Shown piece by piece: positions 36,297 to 44,490 of a stretch of DNA of 64,000 nt. The notes under the pieces were generated by a model that saw only the letters and a list, made by a program, of their open reading frames with translations, did no database searches and was not told where the DNA came from. The position numbers and the translations under genes were made by a program. Source of the DNA: JANLQX01 sp031423635 (GTDB lineage Bacteria > Actinomycetota > Acidimicrobiia > Acidimicrobiales > JANYDT01); the NCBI GenBank assembly GCA_031423635.1, contig JANPFX010000077.1:1-64000 (forward strand), given 5' to 3'. Numbering within the stretch: position 1 is the first letter of the stretch; each line of letters opens with the position of its first letter.

Positions 36297-37442
36297 ATGA
36301 CCGACGGCTTTTGCAACCCCATGTTCGATGCCGTCAGATCAGCGTTCGACGCAAACTTCGCCCGAGGCGACGAGGTGGGCGCGTCCGTTGCGGTGATTCA
36401 CCGGGGCGAGGTCGTTGTTGATCTCTGGGGTGGCCACACCGACGCCGTGAAGTCCACGGAGTGGGGTCGCGACACGCTGATCAACGTGTGGTCGACGACG
36501 AAGACGATGACCGCGCTCTGCATGCTCCTATTGATGGATCGCGGCGAGCTCGATCCTGATGCCCCGGTCACCAGGTACTGGCCCGAGTTCGAGGCCAACG
36601 GCAAGGGCAACGTCCTCATCCGCCACATCATGAGCCACACCGCCGGACTGCCCGGATGGGACGAGAAGATCGACGTGACGGTCCTCTTCGACTGGGATCG
36701 AACGTGTGCATTGCTTGCCGCCCAGCCGACGTGGTGGGAGCCGGGCACCGCCTCGGGCTATCACGCCACCTCCCAGGGCTTCTTGTGCGGTGAGGTGGTG
36801 CGTCGGATCACCGGGCTCACCCTCGGTCACTTCTTTGCCCGTGAGGTGGCGGGGCCGACCGGCGCCGACTTCCACATCGGCACCTCGCAGGCGCAGGACC
36901 ACCGGGTCATCTCGGTGATCCCACCCGAGCCGACAGCTGGTTTTGCGGCCCTTCCGGCGGACGCCGTGATCCCGCCTGAGTTCGAGATCGCCCACCGCAC
37001 CTTCACCAACCCCCAGACGCAGGCCGAGGTGTCGTTCACGATCCCGTGGCGGCGCGCGGAACTGCCGGCCGTCGGCGGCCACGGCAACGCCCGCTCCGTC
37101 GCGGTCGCCCAACATGCCGTATCGCACGGTGGCGTGGCGTTCGGTCGGCGGATCCTGTCACCGAACGCCACCGATGTGATCTTCCGGGAGCAGTACAACG
37201 GCGTCGACCGGGTGCTGTTCTCGTCCCTCCATCACGGCATCGGCTACGCCCTCCCCGGTGAGTTGCACCCACTGCCTTCGAGTAGGGCGGCGTGGTGGGC
37301 CGGCTGGGGCGGGTCCCTTTGCGTCAACGACCTCGAACACGGCTTCACCTTCGCCTACGTGATGAACCGCATGCTCCCGGGCACCTTCGGCGACTACCGC
37401 TCCGCCGGTCTACTGACGGCGCTGTACCGCTCCCTCGGCTGA
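36297..37442 (+). CDS. Beta-lactamase-fold serine hydrolase (EstB-like carboxylesterase)
   Basis: A 381-aa protein of the class C beta-lactamase/family VIII esterase fold. The nucleophile motif is S-x-x-K in VWSTTK (about residue 65), and YHATS supplies the catalytic Tyr of the second motif. A WWAGWGGS segment takes the place of the KTG-like third motif. There is no signal peptide, which favours an intracellular esterase over a penicillin-binding enzyme. The ATG at 36297 follows GAAGGA by 6 nt. It precedes the mutase gene by about 90 nt on the same strand. Substrate unknown. Confidence 0.88.
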   Translation: MTDGFCNPMFDAVRSAFDANFARGDEVGASVAVIHRGEVVVDLWGGHTDAVKSTEWGRDTLINVWSTTKTMTALCMLLLMDRGELDPDAPVTRYWPEFEANGKGNVLIRHIMSHTAGLPGWDEKIDVTVLFDWDRTCALLAAQPTWWEPGTASGYHATSQGFLCGEVVRRITGLTLGHFFAREVAGPTGADFHIGTSQAQDHRVISVIPPEPTAGFAALPADAVIPPEFEIAHRTFTNPQTQAEVSFTIPWRRAELPAVGGHGNARSVAVAQHAVSHGGVAFGRRILSPNATDVIFREQYNGVDRVLFSSLHHGIGYALPGELHPLPSSRAAWWAGWGGSLCVNDLEHGFTFAYVMNRMLPGTFGDYRSAGLLTALYRSLG

Positions 37443-37530
37443 GCCGGTTGTTTCTGCCAACGCGGCCGGGCGCTTCGTCGCTCCCTCGGTGGATTGTTCC
37501 GCGCGCTGAGTGATCGGGGAGGATGGTCGC

Positions 37531-39483
37531 ATGCGTGAACGCGACCAGCCGTGGGTGATGAGGACCTACTCGGGCCACTCGACGGCCCGGGCGTCGAATG
37601 CGTTGTACCGCACCAACCTCGCCAAGGGCCAGACCGGCCTCTCGGTGGCCTTCGACCTTCCGACGCAAACCGGGTATGACCCGGGTGATCTGGCGGCCAA
37701 TGGCGAGGTCGGCAAGGTCGGCGTGCCAGTGGTGCATCTCGGCCACATGCGCGAGCTGTTCGCCGACATCCCGCTCGAGTAGTTGAACACCTCGATGACA
37801 ATCAACGCCACAGCGGCGTGGTTGCTCGGTCTCTACGTCGCCCTCGCGGATGAACGCGGCATCGACCCGGCGGTGCTGGCCGGCACCACACAGAACGACA
37901 TCGTCAAGGAGTACCTGTCCAGGGGTACCTACATCTACCCACCTGAGGCATCGCGACGGCTCATCGTCGACATGGTGGCCTACACCGTGCATCACGTTCC
38001 GAAGTGGAATCCGATCAACGTGTGCAGCTACCACCTGCAGGAGGCCGGGGCCACCCCCACGCAGGAACTGGCCTACGCGCTTGCAACGGCGATCGACGTG
38101 CTCGACGCCGTGCGGGCGTCGGGTCAGGTGAGCGAGGCCGAGTTCGCCGAGACCGTCGGCCGGATCTCGTTCTTCGTCAACGCCGGCATCCGCTTCGTGG
38201 AGGAGATGTGCAAGATGCGCGCCTTCACGCAGATGTGGGAGCGCATCTGTGTGGAGCGCTACGGCGTCACCAACCCGAAGTTCACCCGCTTCCGTTACGG
38301 TCTCCAGGTGAACTCGCTCGGCCTCACCGAGGCGCAACCGGAGAACAACGTGCCGCGCATCGTGCTCGAGATGCTCGGCGTCACGCTTTCACGCGATGCG
38401 CGTGCTCGCGCCGTGCAGCTTCCGGCGTGGAACGAGGCGCTCGGTCTGCCCCGACCATGGGATCAGCAATGGTCACTGCGCATGCAGCAGATCCTCGCCT
38501 TCGAAACCGACCTTCTCGAATACGACGACCTGTTCACCGGCTCGGTTGTCGTCGAGGCGAAGGTCGCCGACATGATTGCCGCGGCGCAGTCCGAGCTCGA
38601 CGACGTGCTCGGCCTCGGTGGCGCCTTCGCTGCAATCGATGAACTGAAGGCCCGACTCGTACGTTCGCATACGGAACGCACCCGTCGCATCGAGAGCGGT
38701 GATCTCATCGTCGTCGGCGTGAACCGTTTCACCGAGACGACCGACTCACCGCTCGGTGGAGCCGAGAGCATCTTGAAGGTCGACCCTGCGGTCGAAGCCG
38801 AGGCGATCGCCGAACTCGCAGTCTGGCGAGCGCAGCGTGACCAGTCGGCGGTCGATGCCGCGCTTGCCGACCTCCGGAACTGCGCACAGGATGGCTCGAA
38901 CGTGATGCCGGCGACGATCGTCGCCGCCCGTGCCGGCGTGACGACGGGGGAGTGGGCGCAGGTGCTGCGTGAGGAGTTCGGCGAGTTCCGTGCTCCCACC
39001 GGTGTCGGCGGTGCGAGCGGGACCGCGCGTCGCTCACCTGGCATGGTGGCACTGGCGACGCGCAACAAGGCGCTCGCCGGTGGCCCGCCGCGGCTGCTCG
39101 TCGGCAAGCCCGGGCTCGACGGCCACTCCAACGGTGCCGAGCAGATCGCCGTTGCGGCTCGTGACGCTGGCATGGAAGTCATCTACGAGGGCATCCGGTC
39201 CACCCCGCAGCAGATCGCCGCTGCGGCCCGCGACGAGGACCCCGACGTGATCGGGCTTTCGATCCTCTCCGGGTCACACCTCACGATGGTTACCGAGGTG
39301 ATGGATCTTCTGCGCGCATATGATATTGATGCGCCGGTGGTCGTAGGCGGGATCATTCCGGAGGACGACCGCGCCGTGCTCACCGCGGCTGGGGTGCGAG
39401 CGGTCTACACACCGAAAGACTTCGATCTCACGAAGATCATGGAGGAACTCTCCGACCTCGCCGCCGCAGGCCGGGTGCGCTAG
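37531..39483 (+). pseudogene. ecm: Ethylmalonyl-CoA mutase (MeaA/Ecm type) interrupted by an in-frame TAG
   Basis: A B12-dependent acyl-CoA mutase of the single-chain type, which converts ethylmalonyl-CoA to methylsuccinyl-CoA. The catalytic half begins RTYSGHSTARASNALYR and continues AFDLPTQTGYDPGD. The C-terminal cobalamin domain has the base-off motif KPGLDGHSNG. The gene would give 650 codons, but codon 84 (37780-37782) is TAG, directly before LNTSMTINATA. Frame is kept on both sides, and no other lesion is visible in the remaining 566 codons. As read, it gives an 83-aa fragment (37531-37782) and an open 3' part from 37783. Causes may be sequencing error, recent nonsense mutation or readthrough. 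The ATG at 37531 has GGGAGG upstream. Confidence 0.88.
37780..37782 (+). other. Internal amber codon in ecm
   Basis: The codons run CCG CTC GAG TAG TTG AAC ACC TCG ATG. Relatives, from memory, have Gln or Arg then Met here, so CAG to TAG (one transition) is the simplest origin. The TTG after it would also be a change from ATG. No palindrome or special context capable of recoding is evident immediately downstream. Confidence 0.9.
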
Positions 39484-39511
39484 CCACCGACCCGGTGTCG
39501 CGGCGGGACCC

Positions 39512-40258
39512 TCAGCCTTTGCCGAACGTTCCGAGTCGTTCCCCGGCGCCGGACATCGGGTACTGGGTGTCGTATTCGAACTGGAGGGCCTCGGACATGC
39601 CCCGGTCCTGGCCGTTGCGGTACAGGTCCTTGTAGGCGGCGAGGGCTTCGGGGCTGTTGGCCACCACCGACGCGGCGACCTCGGCAACCGTGTCATCGAT
39701 CTGGTCGAGGGGTACGCAGTGCGACGCCATGCCGAAGTCGTAGGCCTCGCGACCGGTGAAGGTGCGGGCGGTGTAGGATAGCTCGCGGGCGCGGACCGTC
39801 CCGACTGCCCTCACGAGTCGGGCGCTCATCCCCCACGTGGGACGCAGGCCCCACTTGGCGTGGGTGTCCCCCAGCTTCGCTTCCTCGGCAACGACCATCA
39901 GGTCGCAAGCGAGCGCTAACTCCAACGCGCCGGTGAAGCAGAAGCCGTGGACCCGGGCGATCGTGACCTTGGGCATCGTCGCCAGGAGCTTGGTGCAGCG
40001 CCGAGCGGGACCGTTCAGACCGCCGGAGACGTTCCCTCCATCGACCGAGGTGCCCTGCAGCGCCTTCAGGTCCACGCCCGCGCTGAACGCCCGGCCCGTG
40101 CCGGTCAGGACCACCACGCGAACGGATCCGTCCGAAGCAGCTTCGGCGAGTGCGTCGGCCAGTTCGGAAAGGAGTGCGGGAGTGAGTGCATTCAGCGCAT
40201 CCGGTCGGTGAAGCGTGAGGGTGCGAACGGCCTCGTCGTCGTGGCGAAGGATGGTCAT
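39512..40258 (-). CDS. Enoyl-CoA hydratase/isomerase family protein
   Basis: A 248-aa crotonase-fold protein. The oxyanion-hole segments are GRAFSAGVDLKAL and HGFCFTGALELALACD, and the second half has GDTHAKWGLRPTWGMSARL. One catalytic Glu position of classical hydratases is represented in the TGALEL/KWGL region, but hydratase versus isomerase activity cannot be decided by eye. The ATG at 40258 (MTILRHDDE) is chosen; an ATG four codons upstream is possible. It converges on the mutase gene and could act on crotonyl-CoA or similar esters in the same pathway. Confidence 0.88.
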   Translation of the reverse strand: MTILRHDDEAVRTLTLHRPDALNALTPALLSELADALAEAASDGSVRVVVLTGTGRAFSAGVDLKALQGTSVDGGNVSGGLNGPARRCTKLLATMPKVTIARVHGFCFTGALELALACDLMVVAEEAKLGDTHAKWGLRPTWGMSARLVRAVGTVRARELSYTARTFTGREAYDFGMASHCVPLDQIDDTVAEVAASVVANSPEALAAYKDLYRNGQDRGMSEALQFEYDTQYPMSGAGERLGTFGKG

Positions 40259-40287
40259 GGCTCTCACCATCGCACGGGGTGGCACCC

Positions 40288-40373
40288 AATCGCCAACAAC
40301 GCGCGGGTTCGTCGCCGGCAACGCGCTTTCCTGGCAAGAAATCGACGAACTCACGCGTAGCGGGCGATGAACC
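40288..40373 (-). repeat. Second dispersed palindromic repeat family, copy B
   Basis: The minus strand reads ggttcatcgcccgc at one end and gccggcgacg, then ggcgat, towards the other, collinear with the copy at 7423-7509. Outer arms (atcgccaacaacgcgcg and cacgcgtagcgggcgat) pair at about 12 of 17 positions. It lies between the enoyl-CoA hydratase start and the WYL regulator end. Confidence 0.55.
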
Positions 40374-40452
40374 TGCCCCGCGCGGGCGACCTACGTGAAT
40401 CGCGACGGCGAATTCCGAACGAGAGTCTGCCGCGGACGTCTCATTCGCTCGC

Positions 40453-41157
40453 TCACGGCGCGCGGACGTCGTGGGGCACCCACCCGAGCGTCTCGTCGAG
40501 GTCGCGCGCCACAACGGGCCGGCGGGTGAGACGCGCCGAAGAGATGCGGTCGAGTCGGAAGATCCGGCCGGCGTTCCGTAGATGGCACCAGCCGATGAGG
40601 AACCAGCGGTCGTCTCCACGGTAGAAGCCGAGGGCTTCCACCGCTCGGTTCGTCACCAGTCCGTTGGCGTCGGTGTAGGCGAGGTTGACGACGACCTGAC
40701 GTCTCACGGCGTCCTCAACCGTTCGTCGAACGTGCGCCTTCACGCGCGCTTGATCCAGGGGAGCGCCGTTGTTGGTACGGATCCGTCGTCGCAACGCGTC
40801 GACCTCGAATCGGGTCTGCTCGCCAAGGCTGTCGAGGAGCCGCTTCACCGCCGCAGACCCGGCGTCGGAGAAGGGCATGTCCCGTCCCGCGGATGCCAAC
40901 GCGATCACCAATGAGACCACCTCGGGCGTCGAAAGGGTCACGATGACGGCGCCGGCTCGATCGAGCGTGTGTTGTCCTCCGTTGCGTCCGTGGTCGACAT
41001 AGAGCGGAACGCCGCTCGATCGCAACGCTGCGAGATCGCGCTCGATGGTGCGACGGCTCACCTCGAACTCGCGGGCCAACTGGGTGGAGCTCACCGGCCG
41101 GCCGCGATTGCGGCGGATGTGTTCGTTGATGGCGTAAAGACGCTCGAGTCGATTCAT
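40453..41157 (-). CDS. HTH/WYL-domain transcriptional regulator (YafY/DeoR-like)
   Basis: A 234-aa regulator. The N-terminal helix-turn-helix (residues 3-55: LYAINEHIRR, STQLAREFEVSRRTIERDLAAL) is of the HTH_11 type. The C-terminal WYL-type ligand-sensing domain contains ALGFYRGDDRWFLIGWCHLR. Such proteins bind nucleic-acid-like or small ligands and often control an adjacent gene. The ATG at 41157 is used. It diverges from a VOC-family gene with an inverted repeat between the two starts, so it probably controls that gene and itself. Confidence 0.9.
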   Translation of the reverse strand: MNRLERLYAINEHIRRNRGRPVSSTQLAREFEVSRRTIERDLAALRSSGVPLYVDHGRNGGQHTLDRAGAVIVTLSTPEVVSLVIALASAGRDMPFSDAGSAAVKRLLDSLGEQTRFEVDALRRRIRTNNGAPLDQARVKAHVRRTVEDAVRRQVVVNLAYTDANGLVTNRAVEALGFYRGDDRWFLIGWCHLRNAGRIFRLDRISSARLTRRPVVARDLDETLGWVPHDVRAP

Positions 41158-41185
41158 GGGTGCACGCAGATCATTTTCCGGGAAT

Positions 41186-41228
41186 ATCCGACACTCCGCT
41201 GTCGCACATGGATCGTACGGTGTCGGAT
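41186..41228. promoter_or_regulatory. Inverted repeat in the WYL/VOC divergent promoter
   Basis: Arms atccgacac (41186-41194) and gtgtcggat (41220-41228) are perfect inverted copies with a 25-bp spacer, close to three DNA turns centre to centre. Their place between divergent starts suggests operator half-sites of the WYL regulator. Confidence 0.6.
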
Positions 41229-41247
41229 GACGAAAGGTGTTCAACTG

Positions 41248-41658
41248 ATGACCGCTCCCGCTCCACTTCGACTCGGCTACGTGATCTTCTACGTTGAGAG
41301 TGTTGGCGCCACCGTCCGGTTCTATGCAGACGCGTTCGGGTTGGCCGAGAAGTTCGCCACCGAGGACTACGCCGAACTCGACACTGGCGCAACGACGTTG
41401 TCGTTCGTCGCGCACTCGCTCGCCCACCGCAACCTCGATGCCGTCGGCGGCTTCACACCGGTGAGTTCGTCGGTCCCTCCGATCGGCGCATCGATCACGC
41501 TGATCACCGATGACGTTGGCGCAGCAACCCAACGCGCGATCGCCGCCGGTGCGCGTCCCTACCTCGAACCCACGGTGAAGCTGTGGGGACAGACGGTGTC
41601 GTATGTGCTCGATCCGAACGGCATCCTCGTCGAGATCGGCACCCCTGTCGGCGGCTGA
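41248..41658 (+). CDS. VOC (glyoxalase/bleomycin-resistance) superfamily protein
   Basis: A 136-aa protein with the paired beta-alpha-beta-beta-beta modules of the VOC fold: LGYVIFYVESVGATVRFYADAFGL in the first half, then ITDDVGAATQRAIAAGA, and the C-terminal VSYVLDPNGILVEIG with the usual metal-binding Glu. The first-strand metal position is Tyr rather than His, so metal binding is uncertain. The ATG at 41248 lies about 11 nt after AAAGG; an ATG at 41227 is also in frame. Probably controlled by the divergent WYL protein. Could be a lyase, isomerase, dioxygenase or antibiotic-binding protein. Confidence 0.82.
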   Translation: MTAPAPLRLGYVIFYVESVGATVRFYADAFGLAEKFATEDYAELDTGATTLSFVAHSLAHRNLDAVGGFTPVSSSVPPIGASITLITDDVGAATQRAIAAGARPYLEPTVKLWGQTVSYVLDPNGILVEIGTPVGG

Positions 41659-41720
41659 CGAACGAGTCGGTGGGCGACCGCACTTGCTCGATCGGCCGTT
41701 CATGGGCGATGGTCGGTTGC

Positions 41721-42662
41721 ATGAGTGATGCACGTGCCCTCGTCCCCTACGACGAGTTCTCGATGTTCCATGAGAACGCGTCCGAGTTCGGCCTGCCGCT
41801 CCCGGGTCCGCCGATCGTTCGCCGGGTGACGGCGACGATGCCCGACGGCCGGGTGATGAGTGCGCTCGCGTGGGGTGACACGCCGCCGGAGTTGGTCCTC
41901 ATCCACGGCGGCGCGCAGAACGCGCACACGTGGGACACGGTCGCGCTCGCGCTCGGGCGGCCGCTGCTCGCGATCGATCTTCCCGGCCACGGTCACTCCG
42001 ACAGCGCCTCTTCGGCCACGGACGCGCAGACATCGGCGACGGCGCTGGCTGCGGATGTCGCAGAGGTGATCCATCAGCTGGCACCCTCGGCGAAGGTGAT
42101 CGTCGGCATGTCGCTCGGTGGACTCACGTCGATTGCGTTGACAGGTGCGCGTCCTGACCTGGTCCGTTCCCTCGTGCTGGTCGACGTGACGCCTGGGGTG
42201 ACCAGTGAGAAGGCGAAGGCGATCCACAGCTTCGTGAACGGCCCGACGAGCTTCCCGAGCTTTGACGAGATCCTCGCCCGCACGGTGGAGTTCAACCCCG
42301 GTCGCACGGTCGCGTCGTTGCGTCGCGGCATCCTCCACAACGCCCAGCAGCAGGCCGACGGCAGTTGGGTGTGGCGCCACCGTCGCCATGCGGATCCTGA
42401 CGCGAGCCCGATGGCGGCCGCTTCGGGGGAAGAGCGGATGAACGCCCTCGCCGCACTGTGGGACGTGGTGTCGACGTCGACGATGCCGGTGATGTTGGTA
42501 CGCGGGATGCGTCCTCAGTCCGTCGTCGACGACAACGACGAGGCCGAGCTCCTCCGTCGTCGACCCGATGCACGGGTCGAGCACGTCGATGAGGCGGGCC
42601 ACAGCGTTCAGGGCGACGCACCAGTCGAACTTGCCCGCCTGATCGCCGACTTCCTGTCGTAG
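41721..42662 (+). CDS. Alpha/beta hydrolase
   Basis: A 313-aa hydrolase with an intact triad layout: oxyanion segment LIHGGAQNAHTW, LLAIDLPGHGHSD, nucleophile elbow GMSLGG (Ser near residue 136), and the His in EAGHSVQGD near the C terminus, with the acid in the preceding strand region. No signal peptide. The ATG at 41721 (MSDARALV) is preferred over 41709, without a strong ribosome site for either. It follows the VOC gene by about 60 nt and ends just before the VapB operator. Substrate unknown. Confidence 0.85.
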   Translation: MSDARALVPYDEFSMFHENASEFGLPLPGPPIVRRVTATMPDGRVMSALAWGDTPPELVLIHGGAQNAHTWDTVALALGRPLLAIDLPGHGHSDSASSATDAQTSATALAADVAEVIHQLAPSAKVIVGMSLGGLTSIALTGARPDLVRSLVLVDVTPGVTSEKAKAIHSFVNGPTSFPSFDEILARTVEFNPGRTVASLRRGILHNAQQQADGSWVWRHRRHADPDASPMAAASGEERMNALAALWDVVSTSTMPVMLVRGMRPQSVVDDNDEAELLRRRPDARVEHVDEAGHSVQGDAPVELARLIADFLS

Positions 42663-42667
42663 CCATA

Positions 42668-42690
42668 TAGCCATACAGTTTGATATGCTA
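42668..42690. promoter_or_regulatory. Probable VapB operator and -10 region
   Basis: An AT-rich, near-palindromic stretch beginning tagccata and ending atatgcta lies just before the vapB ATG, in sharp contrast to the GC-rich surroundings. Its halves mirror each other with one mismatch or insertion. tatgct (42684-42689) could be the -10 box, so the VapBC complex would block its own promoter. Confidence 0.55.
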
Positions 42691-42695
42691 AGAAT

Positions 42696-42938
42696 ATGAA
42701 GACGACGGTGAACCTCCCCGACGCATTGGCGGAACAGGCAAAAAAACGTGCCGCGGAGGAAGGGCGAACGTTCACCAGCCTGATCGAAGAAGGACTTCGC
42801 GCCTTGCTCTCGAGCGAGCGAGCGTTTCCATCGGTCGAGCCGCTGCCAAGTTTCGGCGCGTTCGGAGCGAAACCGAAGGTTGATCTCGAGGACCGCGACG
42901 CGCTTTGGGCGGCCCTCGATCGAGACGGCCTTCGGTGA
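42696..42938 (+). CDS. vapB: VapB-type antitoxin (ribbon-helix-helix)
   Basis: An 80-aa protein. The N-terminal 40 residues (MKTTVNLPDALAEQAKKRA, then TSLIEEGLRALL) form a ribbon-helix-helix DNA-binding domain. The C-terminal tail (VDLEDRDALWAALDRDGL) is acidic and likely wraps the toxin active site. It overlaps the toxin gene by 4 nt (GTGA), the usual arrangement for toxin-antitoxin pairs. The AT-rich palindrome directly upstream is the expected autoregulatory site. Confidence 0.9.
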   Translation: MKTTVNLPDALAEQAKKRAAEEGRTFTSLIEEGLRALLSSERAFPSVEPLPSFGAFGAKPKVDLEDRDALWAALDRDGLR

Positions 42939-43372
42939 TTGTCGCCGACGTCAACGTGTTGGTCTACGCCTTTCGGCATGAGTCGGAGCACTTCGAGACG
43001 TACCACCGCTGGCTCGGTGAGACCATCGGCGGACCCGAAGCATTCGCGATCGTCGACGTTTGCCTTGCCGGATTCGTGCGCATCGTCACCAACCCGCGAA
43101 TCTACGAAGCTCCTGCGCCGACTGTCCTCGCGCTCGAGTTCGTCCGAAAGCTGCGCATCTCTCGCAACGCAACGCCGATTGCGGCGAACTCCGCGACGTG
43201 GGAACTCCTTGACGAGTGGGTCAGCGGTGACGATCGAATCGTCGGCAATCTCGTGCCCGATGCATTTCTCGCGGCGCTTGCCGCATCGCATGGCGCTCGG
43301 TTGGCCACCAATGACCGCGGCTTTGCTCGGTACCCGGGCCTGAAGGTCTTCGACCCCCTCACCCGAGGTTGA
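42935..43372 (+). CDS. vapC: VapC-type PIN-domain toxin ribonuclease
   Basis: A 145-aa PIN-domain endoribonuclease. The conserved acidic residues are D5 (IVADVNVLVYAF), a mid-protein Glu/Asp, and the C-terminal pair in LVPDAFLAALA and LATNDRGF. The GTG at 42935 overlaps the antitoxin stop. VapC toxins cut tRNA or rRNA and are held inactive by VapB. The FVRIVTNPRIYEAP segment is common in this subfamily. No mobile-element hallmarks flank the pair. Confidence 0.9.
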   Translation: MIVADVNVLVYAFRHESEHFETYHRWLGETIGGPEAFAIVDVCLAGFVRIVTNPRIYEAPAPTVLALEFVRKLRISRNATPIAANSATWELLDEWVSGDDRIVGNLVPDAFLAALAASHGARLATNDRGFARYPGLKVFDPLTRG

Positions 43373-43535
43373 GCCACCTCCTGATACGGGTGCTGTGGTC
43401 GCTTCACCCAAGCGTCCGACGGGGCCACCTCGGACAAGCTCCAGTCGGAAGAGGCCACGCTGGGCGCGATCACCGTTGAAGGTCTCGACCGTTGTCTGGC
43501 GCTGTTCGGCTTGACCTGTCGCCGCCCGCCCACGT

Positions 43536-44420
43536 CTACCGCACCACCACGACAACGAGAACGACAGGGATCAGCACGAGCGCCAGCCCCGACAGCACGA
43601 TGGCGATGAGCGCGAAGGACGCTGAGGAATCCTTCGGCGGTTTGCCGGCCGCGCCGACGGTCTCCCACAACGCCTTCAGCGGGTTGTCGAGGGTGAGACG
43701 GATGCGATGGCGGGCGACCGCCGCTCCGCGCAGGGCCGACCACGAGATCAGACCGAAGAGCACGAAGAGCACGGCGATGGCCACGATCAGGCCGACCTTC
43801 GACTTCGCTCCCTCGAGCGCGTTGCTCACGACCGATGACAACCAGGACACGACGGCGCCGCCGAGGAGGAACGTCGGCACACCGAGCGGGTTCTTCCTCA
43901 GTGTCGGCATGACGCGCTCGGCGTCGATGCGAGCCCGCCGCAGCATGAAGCGGTCGGGAGAGTCCCTGGGCGCGTTGGCCTCGCGGCGGATGTAGAGGTT
44001 CCGGATGGCCGTGATCGCTTCGGCCTGGTGGTTGCGGACGATGAATCGGCTGATCAACTGCACCAGGAACGCCAGGACGGGAGTGAGAGGACCCAGTTTG
44101 GGGAGCTGGGGGCTTCTCGCCCCGTTTCGGTCGAGCACCTCGAGTGACCGCATGGCCATCAGGTGCGCTTCCTCGAACCGTGCCGGGAGGTAGAGCGGCT
44201 TGCGGGCGGACAACTCGCGAAGGATGTCCTTCTCGACGCGACCCTTCGCCCCGAAGTTCGACAGGATCGCGTCGACGCCAGCCTCGTCGTTCGACTTGCT
44301 CAGCGATCGGAACGCGCTGAGGCGCTCGCTGAAGTCATCGAGGATCAGGAAATCCCGTTTGCCGTCCCCATCGGTGTCGCCGAGCTTGCGGGTCGTTTCG
44401 GTCTCGCCATGGTCGGCCAC
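43536..44420 (-). CDS. Hypothetical membrane protein with an EF-hand-like loop
   Basis: A 294-aa protein from the GTG at 44420. The N terminus carries DTDGDGKRDF, which has the Asp spacing of a calcium-binding EF-hand/dockerin loop. A soluble helical part with several Arg/Lys-rich stretches follows, then hydrophobic segments: a helix near LTPVLAFLVQLISRFIV, a pair in TFLLGGAVVSWL and LIVAIAVLFVLFGLI, and a final one at the C terminus that is almost all Val/Leu/Ile. I do not recognise a family. No ribosome site is evident. It diverges from the acyltransferase gene. Confidence 0.65.
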   Translation of the reverse strand: MADHGETETTRKLGDTDGDGKRDFLILDDFSERLSAFRSLSKSNDEAGVDAILSNFGAKGRVEKDILRELSARKPLYLPARFEEAHLMAMRSLEVLDRNGARSPQLPKLGPLTPVLAFLVQLISRFIVRNHQAEAITAIRNLYIRREANAPRDSPDRFMLRRARIDAERVMPTLRKNPLGVPTFLLGGAVVSWLSSVVSNALEGAKSKVGLIVAIAVLFVLFGLISWSALRGAAVARHRIRLTLDNPLKALWETVGAAGKPPKDSSASFALIAIVLSGLALVLIPVVLVVVVVR

Positions 44421-44490
44421 GGGAGAACGGTAGCCGGATGCCGGAGCTGGACGAGGGCCGGAGCGGCGCGGGGTTACGGTGGCAGCCGTC

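Noticed and set aside
37780..37782. Pyrrolysine or programmed recoding at the ecm TAG
   Set aside because: No downstream structure and no pyl genes in view; a mutation or sequence error is simpler. Kept as an open test, not as a claim.
42668..43372. VapBC as part of a mobile island
   Set aside because: No integrase, att-like repeats or tRNA gene beside it; apart from the AT-rich operator, composition resembles the surroundings.
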